Made by a program: the position numbers and the translations under genes
Shown: positions 1 to 7,215 of the stretch, in pieces
How the letters are laid out: each line of letters opens with the position of its first letter
How positions within the stretch are numbered: position 1 is the first letter of the stretch
Source of the DNA: RGIG5612 sp045599965
GTDB taxonomy: Bacteria; Bacillota; Clostridia; Lachnospirales; Lachnospiraceae
Length of the DNA: 30,347 bases
Assembly (NCBI GenBank): GCA_045599965.1
Contig: JAZRXA010000056.1
Span: forward strand, 1 to 30,347
Direction: 5' to 3'
Notes under the pieces: generated by a model
Databases searched by the model: none
Told to the model about the DNA's origin: nothing
What the model saw: the letters and a program-made list of their open reading frames with translations, nothing else

Positions 1-14
1 TGTTTTGATAAAAT

Positions 15-207
15 TACCGAAAAAGGCACCATTGGTACCCGAAACTATATATTTTTTAAGTAAATCCATTAAATTAATTCATTATGAGAACTTGTTGAAA
101 AAGTATAGAAACTAAAAACCTTGATTTTTCAAGGTTTTTAAACTTTTGTAAAATACATCAAAATTTTTCACAACTCGTATTGGGTACCAATGGCCCCTTT
201 TTCGGTA
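15..207. repeat. MITE-like element with TA-flanked terminal inverted repeats, copy 1
   Basis: The stretch begins and ends with 25-bp inverted repeats at 16-40 and 182-206, which I match at 23 of 25 positions; they start ACCGAAAAAGG and end CATTGGTACCC. TA dinucleotides bound both ends (15-16 and 206-207), the target pattern of IS630/Tc1-mariner-type elements. The roughly 140-bp interior is AT-rich, has no plausible gene, and holds a symmetric hairpin at 114-139. A second copy at the other end of the window aligns without gaps (1-186 against 30162-30347) at about 93% by hand count. No transposase is present, so this would be non-autonomous. That it is mobile is inference from the termini and TA flanks. 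Confidence 0.7.
114..139. terminator. symmetric hairpin inside repeat copy 1, possible bidirectional terminator
   Basis: An 11-bp stem, AAAAACCTTGA (114-124) with TCAAGGTTTTT (129-139), closes a TTTT loop. The 3-prime arm ends in a T run and the 5-prime arm starts with an A run, so it would look like an intrinsic terminator from either strand. It is unchanged in the second copy, although the neighbouring bases differ. Confidence 0.45.
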
Positions 208-271
208 AAAATCTTTTTTAAAAATTTTTTGTATGGTTTTTTGTTTAAATAGAACTTAAAAAGTTATTTTT

Positions 272-412
272 ATATATGGAGCTGGCGTAGCCAGCGAAGC
301 GGCGCCGGTAGGCGACGCAATGGGAGATAGTAGTAGAGGTTGTGGGGATTGGGGATTATCTTTGATAATCCCCAAACCCACAACCAAAAGACATTCATTA
401 ATTGCAATTTGT
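272..412 (+). repeat. GC-rich structured repeat (candidate ncRNA or small mobile element), copy 1
   Basis: A GC-rich island in very AT-rich DNA. Bases 272-325 are identical over 54 nt to the complement of 30093-30146. The block can fold into two small hairpins: GCTGGC/GCCAGC with loop GTA (281-295), and a GCG-CGCC stem with a G-A mismatch and GGTA loop (299-318). After 12 nt comes a 48-nt hairpin (338-385): outer stem 9 bp, 4/3 internal loop, inner stem 10 bp, TTT loop. After 18 nt comes GCAATTTGT (404-412). Copy 2 keeps this spacing to within one base while the hairpin sequence differs with pairing retained. One frame is open across the block, but the identity includes third codon positions and there is no start codon here, so I read it as RNA- or DNA-level conservation. 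Confidence 0.6.
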
Positions 413-435
413 GAGAATGAAGGGTGCTGAAAGGT

Positions 436-466
436 TTGTCACTATGATATTTTATTGTGGTATAAT
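436..466 (+). promoter_or_regulatory. promoter of the Nudix-led operon
   Basis: A perfect -10 TATAAT (461-466) is preceded by TGG, giving an extended -10 (TGn). The best -35 is TTGTCA (436-441) with a long 19-bp spacer, which an extended -10 can tolerate. Transcription should begin near 472-474, at the ATG at 473, so the mRNA would be leaderless or nearly so. Confidence 0.65.
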
Positions 467-472
467 ATAAGC

Positions 473-925
473 ATGGTTAAGACGACGCTTTGCTATATTG
501 AAAAAGATGGCAAATATTTAATGCTTTATAGAAATAAAAAGAAGAACGATCCATGTGAAGGCAAATGGGTTGGTATTGGTGGTAAGTTCGAAGAGGGCGA
601 AACCGCTGATGATTGCTTACTTAGAGAGGTTTTCGAGGAAACCTCTTTAAAGCTTTTAAAGTACAAATTTAGGGGAATAGTGCACTTTAAGTCAGATGTT
701 TTACCAGATGAAGACATGTATTTATATACAGCGACTGAGTGGGAAAATGAAGAAAGCACTTTTAATTGTCCCGAAGGTGAATTACAATGGATACTGAAGG
801 AAAATGTCCTTTCGCTCAATCTTTGGGAGGGGGACAAGTACTTTTTGGAGCCTTTAATTAATGATAAGGATAATATTGAACTTACATGTATTTACGAAGG
901 CGATAAATTAATAGAAGTGAAATAG
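473..925 (+). CDS. Nudix hydrolase (8-oxo-dGTP diphosphatase-like)
   Basis: A 150-residue, single-domain Nudix protein. The family hydrolyses nucleoside diphosphates linked to another group; short members with an N-terminus like this one usually clean oxidised dNTPs from the cytoplasmic pool, but the substrate cannot be read from sequence. The Nudix box spans residues 37-59 with G37, E43, R51-E52 and E55-E56 in register, so the metal-binding glutamates are intact; the usual glycine near its end is serine (S58). The start is ATG 473: a TTG at 455 would lie upstream of and across the -10 box and could not be translated from this promoter. No Shine-Dalgarno sequence precedes the ATG. It is first in an operon, 12 bp before the threonine aldolase gene. 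Confidence 0.85.
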   Translation: MVKTTLCYIEKDGKYLMLYRNKKKNDPCEGKWVGIGGKFEEGETADDCLLREVFEETSLKLLKYKFRGIVHFKSDVLPDEDMYLYTATEWENEESTFNCPEGELQWILKENVLSLNLWEGDKYFLEPLINDKDNIELTCIYEGDKLIEVK

Positions 926-937
926 AGGAAAACAAAA

Positions 938-1963
938 ATGCTTAAGTTTGAAAATGATTATTGTGAAGCAGCAACACCAGAAATATTAAATAAGTTATTA
1001 GAAACAACATATGTTAAAACTGCTGGTTATGGAGTAGATGAATTTTGCGAAAGTGCAAAAGAAAAAATTAGAAAAGAAATTGGAATTCCTGGTGCACAAA
1101 TGTATTTTTTGGCAGGAGGAACTCAAACTAACCAAATAGCAATTAATTCAATGCTTAAATCATATGAAGGTGTCGTTGCATGTGATACAGGCCATGTAAA
1201 TGTACATGAAGCAGGAGCAATTGAATTTTCAGGGCATAAGGTTTTAACACTTCCTAATCATAACGGGAAGATGTGTGCAGATGAATTAAAAGAACTTTTA
1301 GTTAAGTTCTATGCTGATGAAAGCTTTGACCATATGGTATTTCCGGGAATGGTTTATATTTCACATCCTACAGAATTAGGAACACTTTACACAAAAGAAG
1401 AACTTAAAAGTCTTCATAGCGTATGCGAAGAATATAAAATCCCGTTGTATTTAGATGGCGCAAGATTAGGCTATGGCCTTATGGCAGAAGGCACAGATGT
1501 TACAATTAAAGATATTGCTGAGCTTACAGACCTTTTCTATATAGGAGGTACCAAGGTCGGTGCACTTTACGGAGAGGCTTTAATATTTACAAAAAATAAT
1601 ATGCCAAAGTATTTTCATACTATAGTTAAACAGCATGGCGCTATGGCAGCGAAGGGTAGGGTGCTTGGAATTCAGTTTGATACTTTATTTACAGATGGTC
1701 TTTATTATGAGATTTCAAAAAATGCTATTAAGACAGCAACAAGACTAAAAGAAGGTCTTAAAGAAAAAGGATATGAGTTTTTAATTGATTCTCCAACAAA
1801 CCAGATTTTTGTTATTGCTACAAAAGAGCAACTTACAAAGTTTGAAGGTAAGGTAAAATACACTACATGGGAGAAAATAAACGAGGACAAAACTGCGATT
1901 AGATTTGTAACAAGTTGGGCAACTTCTATGGAAGATATAGAAGAACTTATTAAGATTTTATAA
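938..1963 (+). CDS. ltaE: low-specificity L-threonine aldolase family protein
   Basis: A PLP enzyme of 341 residues, fold type I, beta-eliminating lyase/threonine aldolase family, expected to split threonine or allo-threonine to glycine and acetaldehyde in the cytoplasm. Visible landmarks are the GGTQTNQ cofactor-phosphate loop (60-66), the cofactor-ring aspartate in LDGARLG (D173) and the Schiff-base lysine in GGTKVGALYGEA (K206). Length is normal for the family. The start is ATG 938 with AGAGGAAAA just upstream. It lies 12 bp after the Nudix gene and 13 bp before the thymidylate-synthase-like gene. Making glycine would feed one-carbon metabolism. Another beta-eliminating specificity is possible; the family is clear, the exact substrate less so. 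Confidence 0.85.
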   Translation: MLKFENDYCEAATPEILNKLLETTYVKTAGYGVDEFCESAKEKIRKEIGIPGAQMYFLAGGTQTNQIAINSMLKSYEGVVACDTGHVNVHEAGAIEFSGHKVLTLPNHNGKMCADELKELLVKFYADESFDHMVFPGMVYISHPTELGTLYTKEELKSLHSVCEEYKIPLYLDGARLGYGLMAEGTDVTIKDIAELTDLFYIGGTKVGALYGEALIFTKNNMPKYFHTIVKQHGAMAAKGRVLGIQFDTLFTDGLYYEISKNAIKTATRLKEGLKEKGYEFLIDSPTNQIFVIATKEQLTKFEGKVKYTTWEKINEDKTAIRFVTSWATSMEDIEELIKIL

Positions 1964-1976
1964 ATAGGAGTTTAAG

Positions 1977-2750
1977 ATGGGAAACGAAAAATTACCTGCA
2001 ACTAATGAATATTTAGTAACAGCTAAAAGCCTTCCAGAAGCTTATCACAAAGCTCTTAAGGCATTAGATTCTAACCCAAATATTTATCCATGTGATGATT
2101 GGGATACTACACAAAAAGAAATTTCACTTACTATGTTTGTCGAAGAGCCTTTAACAGAGCCAATGATTAGTAAACTCTTTATTGGTGGACCAACAGAACT
2201 AGAACAATATAGGCAAGAGATGCTTGATGGCATTTTAGATTTTGAAGTTGAAAGAGGAAATTGGACTTATACATATCATCAAAGAATGGAAGAACAATTC
2301 TCCTTCATAGTAGATGAATTAAAAAGAAATCCATCTAGTAGAAGAGCAGTTCTTCTAATTAGAGATTGGAAAAAAGATTCACAAAGTGATGACCCTGCAT
2401 GCTTACAACATATTCAATATTTTATTCGAGATGGAAAACTTCATTCAAAAGTTTTGTTTAGATCTAACGATGCATGTAAGGCTGCATATATGAACGCTTT
2501 TGCGCTTGTCATGCTTCAAAAGAGATTTGCTGATGAACTTGGTGTTGAGATTGGAACATATTCACATAGAGCAAATAGTTTCCATTGCTACGAAAAAGAC
2601 TTTGGTATGCTTAGTGGATATGCAAAAAGAATTGACGCAGCAACAGATGAATATGATGTTTGCTTTGACTATGTCGATGGTTGGGAAGAAGATATGGAAT
2701 TAGCAAAAAGCGAAATTGCTAAAAAGGTTGAAGAATTAAAAAATAGGTAG
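1977..2750 (+). CDS. divergent thymidylate-synthase-family enzyme
   Basis: A 257-residue protein that I place in the thymidylate synthase (ThyA) superfamily from its ordered catalytic motifs: SRR (121-123), the nucleophile context DPAC with C142, QYFIRDGKL, RSND (R162, S163, D165), the nucleotide-binding asparagine N173 and H203-x-Y205. These match the phosphate-binding arginines, catalytic Cys, RS-x-D, dUMP-selecting Asn and H-x-Y of ThyA. dCMP hydroxymethylases have Asp at the Asn position, so a dUMP-type substrate is favoured. The N-terminal 110 residues do not look like canonical ThyA, and the usual Q before RS is F161. The reaction is inferred: methylation of dUMP with methylene-THF, or a related C5 transfer. 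ATG 1977 follows AGGAG with good spacing. It sits in the operon with Nudix and threonine aldolase genes. Confidence 0.65.
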   Translation: MGNEKLPATNEYLVTAKSLPEAYHKALKALDSNPNIYPCDDWDTTQKEISLTMFVEEPLTEPMISKLFIGGPTELEQYRQEMLDGILDFEVERGNWTYTYHQRMEEQFSFIVDELKRNPSSRRAVLLIRDWKKDSQSDDPACLQHIQYFIRDGKLHSKVLFRSNDACKAAYMNAFALVMLQKRFADELGVEIGTYSHRANSFHCYEKDFGMLSGYAKRIDAATDEYDVCFDYVDGWEEDMELAKSEIAKKVEELKNR

Positions 2751-2759
2751 GAAAGTTTG

Positions 2760-4130
2760 ATGAAAAAATATGACGTTATAATAATAGGTGCCGGCCCAGG
2801 AGGAATCTATTCAGCATATGAATTGGCGAATAAATCTAAACTTAAAGTTGCTGTTTTAGAAAGCGGAAATGTATTAGAAAAACGCCATTGCCCAATAGAT
2901 GGAGAAAAAGTTAAAAGTTGTATTAACTGCCCAACATGTTCAATTATGAATGGGTTTGGTGGAGCAGGTGCATTTTCGGATGGAAAATATAATATAACTA
3001 ATGATTTTGGCGGAACTCTTTATGAGTATATCGGAAGAGAAAAAGCGCTAAAGCTTATGTATTATGTTGATGAAATTAATACATCACACGGCGGCGGGAA
3101 TACTGCTATGTATTCAACTGCTGGTACTGAACTTAAAAAGATTTGCATGCAAAATAAGCTTACACTTTTAGATGCATCAGTTAGACACTTAGGAACAGAT
3201 ATTAACTATGTTGTTCTTGGAAATCTTTATAACGAATTAAAAGATAAAGTAGATTTCTATTTTAATACACCGGTTGAAAAACTTAACAAACTTGAAAAAG
3301 GATTTAAGGTTGTTACAAAAGATGATGAGTTCGAATGCGATAAGTGTATTGTTTCAGTTGGACGAAGTGGAAGCCATTGGCTTGAAGAAGTTTGTTCAGA
3401 CTTAGATATTCCTACAACATCTAATCGAGTAGATATTGGCGTTCGTGTTGAACTTCCAGCTCCTATATTTGCGCATATTACAGATGCATTATATGAAAGT
3501 AAGATTGTTTATAACACAGAAAAGTATGAAGATAATGTAAGAACATTTTGTATGAATCCAAGGGGATTCGTTGTTAATGAAAATACTAACGGCATTATTA
3601 CTGTTAATGGACATAGCTTTGAAGATGAAGAAAAGAAGACGGAAAATACAAACTTTGCTCTTCTTGTTGCAAAACATTTTTCAGAGCCATTTAAGGATAG
3701 TAACGGATATGCTGAGAGTATTGCGCGACTTAGCAATATGCTTGGTGGAGGAGTTATTATTCAACGTTTTGGAGATCTTGAAAGAGGAAGAAGAAGTACT
3801 CAAAAGAGAATTAATGAAGGTACTGTTCGTCCAACACTTAAGGCTACACCAGGTGACTTAAGTCTTGTTCTTCCTAAGAGAATTCTTGACGGAATAATTG
3901 AAATGATGTACGCACTTGATAAAATAGCACCTGGAACGGCAAACGATGACACACTCCTTTATGGCGTAGAAGTAAAATTCTACAATATGGGTGTTGAAGT
4001 TGATAATAATCTTGAAACTAAATATAAAGGTCTTTATGTGATTGGTGACGGTAGTGGTGTTACCCATTCACTTTCACACGCTAGTGCGAGTGGCGTATTC
4101 GTAGCAGAAAAAATAATCGAGGAAAACTAG
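2760..4130 (+). CDS. FAD-dependent dehydrogenase (COG2509-like)
   Basis: A 456-residue flavoprotein with an N-terminal Rossmann dinucleotide motif (G10-x-G12-x-x-G15) and a C-terminal GLYVIGDGSG segment that closes the FAD site. Between them are a cysteine cluster (C44, C54, C57, C60) followed by GFGGAGAFSDGK, a signature I associate with the uncharacterised FAD-dependent dehydrogenases of COG2509. The cysteines may bind metal or act in redox chemistry; substrate and partner are unknown. I chose ATG 2760 over the TTG immediately before it; AGGTAGGAAAG supplies the ribosome site. It follows the thymidylate-synthase-like gene by 9 bp, and its stop codon overlaps the GTG of the next gene by one base, implying translational coupling. 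Confidence 0.75.
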   Translation: MKKYDVIIIGAGPGGIYSAYELANKSKLKVAVLESGNVLEKRHCPIDGEKVKSCINCPTCSIMNGFGGAGAFSDGKYNITNDFGGTLYEYIGREKALKLMYYVDEINTSHGGGNTAMYSTAGTELKKICMQNKLTLLDASVRHLGTDINYVVLGNLYNELKDKVDFYFNTPVEKLNKLEKGFKVVTKDDEFECDKCIVSVGRSGSHWLEEVCSDLDIPTTSNRVDIGVRVELPAPIFAHITDALYESKIVYNTEKYEDNVRTFCMNPRGFVVNENTNGIITVNGHSFEDEEKKTENTNFALLVAKHFSEPFKDSNGYAESIARLSNMLGGGVIIQRFGDLERGRRSTQKRINEGTVRPTLKATPGDLSLVLPKRILDGIIEMMYALDKIAPGTANDDTLLYGVEVKFYNMGVEVDNNLETKYKGLYVIGDGSGVTHSLSHASASGVFVAEKIIEEN

Positions 4131-5173
4131 TGGTAAATAACACTAAGATTTTAAGCAAAATAGTTATATCTATATGTGCCTTGGTTTTGTGTTGCTATTT
4201 ATTTTCAATTCCTATAGAAGCTAGTGGAATTAAGGTGCATGCAACAGATAGCGATTCGCTTATTATGAGCGTTGATGATCTAGCAAAGCTTTATGATAAT
4301 CCATCAGGTGATTTTCAACTTGGTGCTGATATTGATATGAGCGGAATAGATTGGAAACCTTTAGATTTTTCTGGAACACTAGATGGAAATGGATATGCTA
4401 TTCTTAATCTTAGAGTTTCTAAAGTAGGGGATAATGTAGGAATAATATCTGACACAGATGAAAACAGGTATGATTCTAGTTTCGCTGGATTTTTTGGAAC
4501 ATTAGATAGTGCAACAGTTTCAAATCTTAAGATTTTAGGAATTAATGTAAATATAAATGCTGATGGTTCATGTTTCGCAGCAGCTTTAGCAGGCTATATG
4601 AATAATAGCCATATCGTTAATTGTAAGGTGGAAGGAATTATAGAACTTTCATCAACTGCTAGATGCTTTGGCGTTGGTGGTATTGCAGGCTTTGGTAGCG
4701 GTGCTATTGAAAACTCATCGGCAGATGTGACTCTTATTTGCATAAATAAAGATGTTGAAGAAGAGGATAAACGATATATAGGAGGCGCCATTTCTTTAGG
4801 AGGCGCTGAAGTTTTAGATACAACAGTTAACATTCAAGAACTTGCATCCGGCCAAGAAATTGACGAAAACGGAAATGTTATAATTCCTTGCCTATGTGGC
4901 GAGAGGGCTTATGAGGATATAGTTGTTGAAAGCACTGAGACAACAAACGGATATATAGAACATAAATGTGCAACATGCGGATACTATTATAAAGATTCAT
5001 ATGAGGTTGTTGTAGGTAATCCAGAACCTATAGTTGAACCAAAACAAGAAACCGTTACTAAGACAGTAAAAAGTAGAAAAAAAGGAACCATTATTTTGGT
5101 AGTAGCATGCGCAGTTGTCGCTATCGCAGTAGCGGCGATTTATATAATAGGATCAAGGAAAAATAAAGGTTAG
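4130..5173 (+). CDS. secreted, C-terminally membrane-anchored surface protein
   Basis: A 347-residue protein with an N-terminal signal-like segment (roughly residues 6-31, hydrophobic after two lysines), an extracellular region, a lysine-rich stretch, one transmembrane helix (about 317-341) and a short basic tail, so it should sit outside the cell anchored by its C-terminus. The extracellular part contains ADIDMSGIDWKPL and GTLDGNGYAILNL, a GLUG-type/beta-helix-like pattern seen in Clostridia surface proteins, then GGIAGFGSG repeats. Near the end are paired cysteines (CLC and CATCG), resembling a small zinc-ribbon-like module. I know of no enzymatic activity. It starts with GTG, which shares its G with the previous stop codon TAG. 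It is the last gene of the operon. AAAGGTTAG (5165-5173) could pair with CTAATCTTT (5206-5214) as a weak terminator. Confidence 0.7.
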   Translation: MVNNTKILSKIVISICALVLCCYLFSIPIEASGIKVHATDSDSLIMSVDDLAKLYDNPSGDFQLGADIDMSGIDWKPLDFSGTLDGNGYAILNLRVSKVGDNVGIISDTDENRYDSSFAGFFGTLDSATVSNLKILGINVNINADGSCFAAALAGYMNNSHIVNCKVEGIIELSSTARCFGVGGIAGFGSGAIENSSADVTLICINKDVEEEDKRYIGGAISLGGAEVLDTTVNIQELASGQEIDENGNVIIPCLCGERAYEDIVVESTETTNGYIEHKCATCGYYYKDSYEVVVGNPEPIVEPKQETVTKTVKSRKKGTIILVVACAVVAIAVAAIYIIGSRKNKG

Positions 5174-5183
5174 TATAAATTTA

Positions 5184-5212
5184 TTGCATAAAAATAATGG
5201 ATGTGCTAATCT
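5184..5212 (+). promoter_or_regulatory. promoter of the folT riboswitch operon
   Basis: TTGCAT (5184-5189), a 17-bp spacer and TAATCT (5207-5212) preceded by TGC (extended -10) fit a housekeeping promoter. Transcription would begin around 5219, some 10 nt before the folded leader. Confidence 0.5.
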
Positions 5213-5228
5213 TTTTTGGTAAACATTA

Positions 5229-5328
5229 AACAGAGTAGATATATGGGCGTCAAGTGCTGATAGGAACGGGGAGCTGTCCTACAGACGAAAAGATTTTCTT
5301 TACGGTCTATATGTCGCATCCCGCTGAG
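5229..5328 (+). ncRNA. tetrahydrofolate (THF) riboswitch aptamer
   Basis: The leader matches the THF riboswitch core as I know it: GAGTAGATATAT (from 5233), GCGTCAAGTGC (5248-5258), an internal GGAACGGGGAGCTGTCC arm, ACGAAAAG, then GGTCTATATGTCGCATCCCGCT. GATATAT pairs with ATATGTC, and CAG (5231-5233) can pair with CTG (5324-5326) to close P1. Position immediately upstream of a FolT-type transporter is the expected context. THF riboswitches sense reduced folates and usually switch genes off. Confidence 0.88.
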
Positions 5329-5372
5329 AAAGAACTCACCTTTTTGCAGCGGGCAAAGAAGGGAGTTTTTTT
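5320..5372 (+). terminator. expression platform: antiterminator and RBS-sequestering terminator
   Basis: Two mutually exclusive stems are visible. CCCGCTG (5320-5326) pairs perfectly with CAGCGGG (5347-5353). Alternatively AACTC and the following bases (5333-5345) pair with 5355-5367, ending GAGTT, directly followed by a T run (5366-5372). The second stem includes GGGAG, the probable ribosome site of folT, so it could both stop transcription and hide the RBS. Ligand binding would hold CCCGCTG in or beside P1 and favour the second stem, giving an OFF switch. Confidence 0.7.
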
Positions 5373-5933
5373 ATGAAAAAATTAACTGTTTTAGATCTTT
5401 GCCTGTGCGCCGTAATGGTTGCCTTGCATATTGTACTTGAGATATTTTGCACAATTAGAATTGGTAATGACCTAAAGATAACTTTTGCAGCGCTTCCATT
5501 TGTGGTCATAGGTTTTTTATGTGGACCAGTAGAAGGTCTAGTAACTGGAGCAGTAGGAACATTTTTAAGTCAGGTAATTACTTATGGAATTACTATCACA
5601 ACACCATTTTGGATTTTGCCTTATATGTTCCAAGGATTGACAGCAGGTTTAGTATTTAAGGCTTTTAAGTACAAAACAAAATTGGTACCTATTGGTGTCA
5701 GCGTTTTTGCTAGTGGATTAATTGCAGTTATATTTAATTTGATTGCTAGCTATTTTGATGGTGTTGTATTCTTTAAGTATATGACAATAGAAGCTTTGTT
5801 AGCTTTAATTCCAATTAGACTTGGAGTTTATGTAGCACTATCAATTATATTTACAGCAGTTTTAGTTCCGATTACAAAAGCACTTCTTAAGTCTTGCCCA
5901 TTAGGACTTAAACTTGCTAGGAAAAGAGGATAA
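5373..5933 (+). CDS. folT: ECF transporter S component, folate type (FolT)
   Basis: A 186-residue integral membrane protein with five to six hydrophobic helices, the size of an S component of an energy-coupling factor vitamin importer. It carries the start MKKLTVLDLCLCAVMVALHI and a conserved GFLCGPVEGLVTGAVGTF segment typical of the FolT branch. S components capture the vitamin and work with a shared ECF ATPase/EcfT module, which is not in this window. The folate assignment rests on family resemblance plus the THF riboswitch immediately upstream. ATG 5373 follows AAGGGAG. It is transcribed with metY, which begins one base after its stop codon. Confidence 0.85.
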   Translation: MKKLTVLDLCLCAVMVALHIVLEIFCTIRIGNDLKITFAALPFVVIGFLCGPVEGLVTGAVGTFLSQVITYGITITTPFWILPYMFQGLTAGLVFKAFKYKTKLVPIGVSVFASGLIAVIFNLIASYFDGVVFFKYMTIEALLALIPIRLGVYVALSIIFTAVLVPITKALLKSCPLGLKLARKRG

Positions 5934-5934
5934 G

Positions 5935-7212
5935 ATGAAAGATTTGGGTATTGAAACAAAATGTCTTCATGCAGGATACGAGCCAAAAAATAAAGAGCCT
6001 CGTCAGATGCCGATTGTTCAAAGTACTACTTTTAAGTATGACAATTCTGACTTTATGGGCAGACTTTTTGACTTAGAAGAAGATGGATATTTTTATTCAA
6101 GAATTAATAATCCTACTGTAGATAATGTAGCAGCTAAGATTTGTGCCTTAGAAGGCGGCGTTGCCGCTATGCTAACTGGCTCTGGTCAGGCTGCAACTTT
6201 CCTTGCTATCTTTAATATTTGTGAAGCAGGAGACCATTTTATTTCAAGCTCAAGTATTTATGGAGGCTCATTTAATTTATTTGGAGTTACTATGAAAAAG
6301 ATGGGTATTGATTGCACATTCGTAGATCAAAACTTACCTATTGAAGAACTTCAAAAATATATTAAGCCAAATACAAAGTGCATCTTTGGAGAAACACTTA
6401 CAAATCCAACAGTTAATGTTTTTGATTTTGAGAAGTTTTCTAAGTTGGCACATGATAATGGGATTCCGCTTATTATTGATAATACGTTTGCAACGCCAAT
6501 TAATTGTAGACCTTTTGAATTTGGAGCAGACATAGTAACTCATTCTACTACTAAATATATGGATGGACATGGCGTAACTTTAGGTGGCGCTATAGTAGAT
6601 AGTGGAAACTTTGATTGGATGAAATATGCTGATAAGTTTCCAGGTCTTTGCACTCCAGATGAAAGTTATCATGGAATTACTTATGCAACTAAGTTTGGAA
6701 AAGCTGCATATATTACAAAGGCTAGTGCACAACTTATGAGAGATTTAGGACCTGTTCAATCTCCACAAAATGCTTTTTATCTTAATCTTGGACTTGAGTC
6801 TTTAGCAGTTAGAATGAAAAAGCATTGTGATAATGCTAAGGAAGTTGCCGCTTTCCTTAAAGGACATGAAAAAGTTGATTGGGTTAAATATCCTGGTCTT
6901 GAAAGCGACCCTGAATATGAACTTGCAAAGAAGTATCTTCCAAACGGAACATGCGGAGTACTTTGCTTTGGGATAAGCGATAGAGCAAAGGCAACAAAAT
7001 TTATGGATGCCTTAAAGGTTGCAACAATAGAAACTCATGTTGCGGATTCACATACTTGTCTTTTACATCCAGCTAGCCATACTCACAGACAGATGAGTGA
7101 TGAGCAACTTAAAGAAGCAGGCGTAGATCCTTCACTTATTAGATTTTCTGTAGGTTTAGAAGATGCTAAGGATATTATTGCTGATTTAGAACAAGCATTG
7201 GCTTTGATTTAA
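5935..7212 (+). CDS. metY: O-acetylhomoserine sulfhydrylase
   Basis: A 425-residue cytoplasmic PLP enzyme of the Cys/Met metabolism family. It should make homocysteine from O-acetylhomoserine and sulfide, the direct sulfhydrylation route to methionine. Markers are the N-terminal ETKCLHAGYEP, YSRINNPTVD, the GSGQAA phosphate loop, IIDNTFATP and the PLP lysine in HSTTKYMDGHG, followed by LGGAIVDSG; SHTHRQMSDEQL near the C-terminus is typical of MetY. Length fits MetY rather than the shorter cystathionine gamma-synthases. I placed the start at ATG 5935, preceded by AGAGGA; an upstream in-frame TTG (5914) would overlap folT. It shares the riboswitch leader with folT, so homocysteine supply would respond to folate status. 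Confidence 0.92.
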   Translation: MKDLGIETKCLHAGYEPKNKEPRQMPIVQSTTFKYDNSDFMGRLFDLEEDGYFYSRINNPTVDNVAAKICALEGGVAAMLTGSGQAATFLAIFNICEAGDHFISSSSIYGGSFNLFGVTMKKMGIDCTFVDQNLPIEELQKYIKPNTKCIFGETLTNPTVNVFDFEKFSKLAHDNGIPLIIDNTFATPINCRPFEFGADIVTHSTTKYMDGHGVTLGGAIVDSGNFDWMKYADKFPGLCTPDESYHGITYATKFGKAAYITKASAQLMRDLGPVQSPQNAFYLNLGLESLAVRMKKHCDNAKEVAAFLKGHEKVDWVKYPGLESDPEYELAKKYLPNGTCGVLCFGISDRAKATKFMDALKVATIETHVADSHTCLLHPASHTHRQMSDEQLKEAGVDPSLIRFSVGLEDAKDIIADLEQALALI

Positions 7213-7215
7213 GTA

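Noticed and set aside
526..837. 103-codon minus-strand open frame within the Nudix gene
   Set aside because: Antisense to an intact Nudix box, with low-complexity Ser/Phe-rich composition and no promoter or ribosome site.
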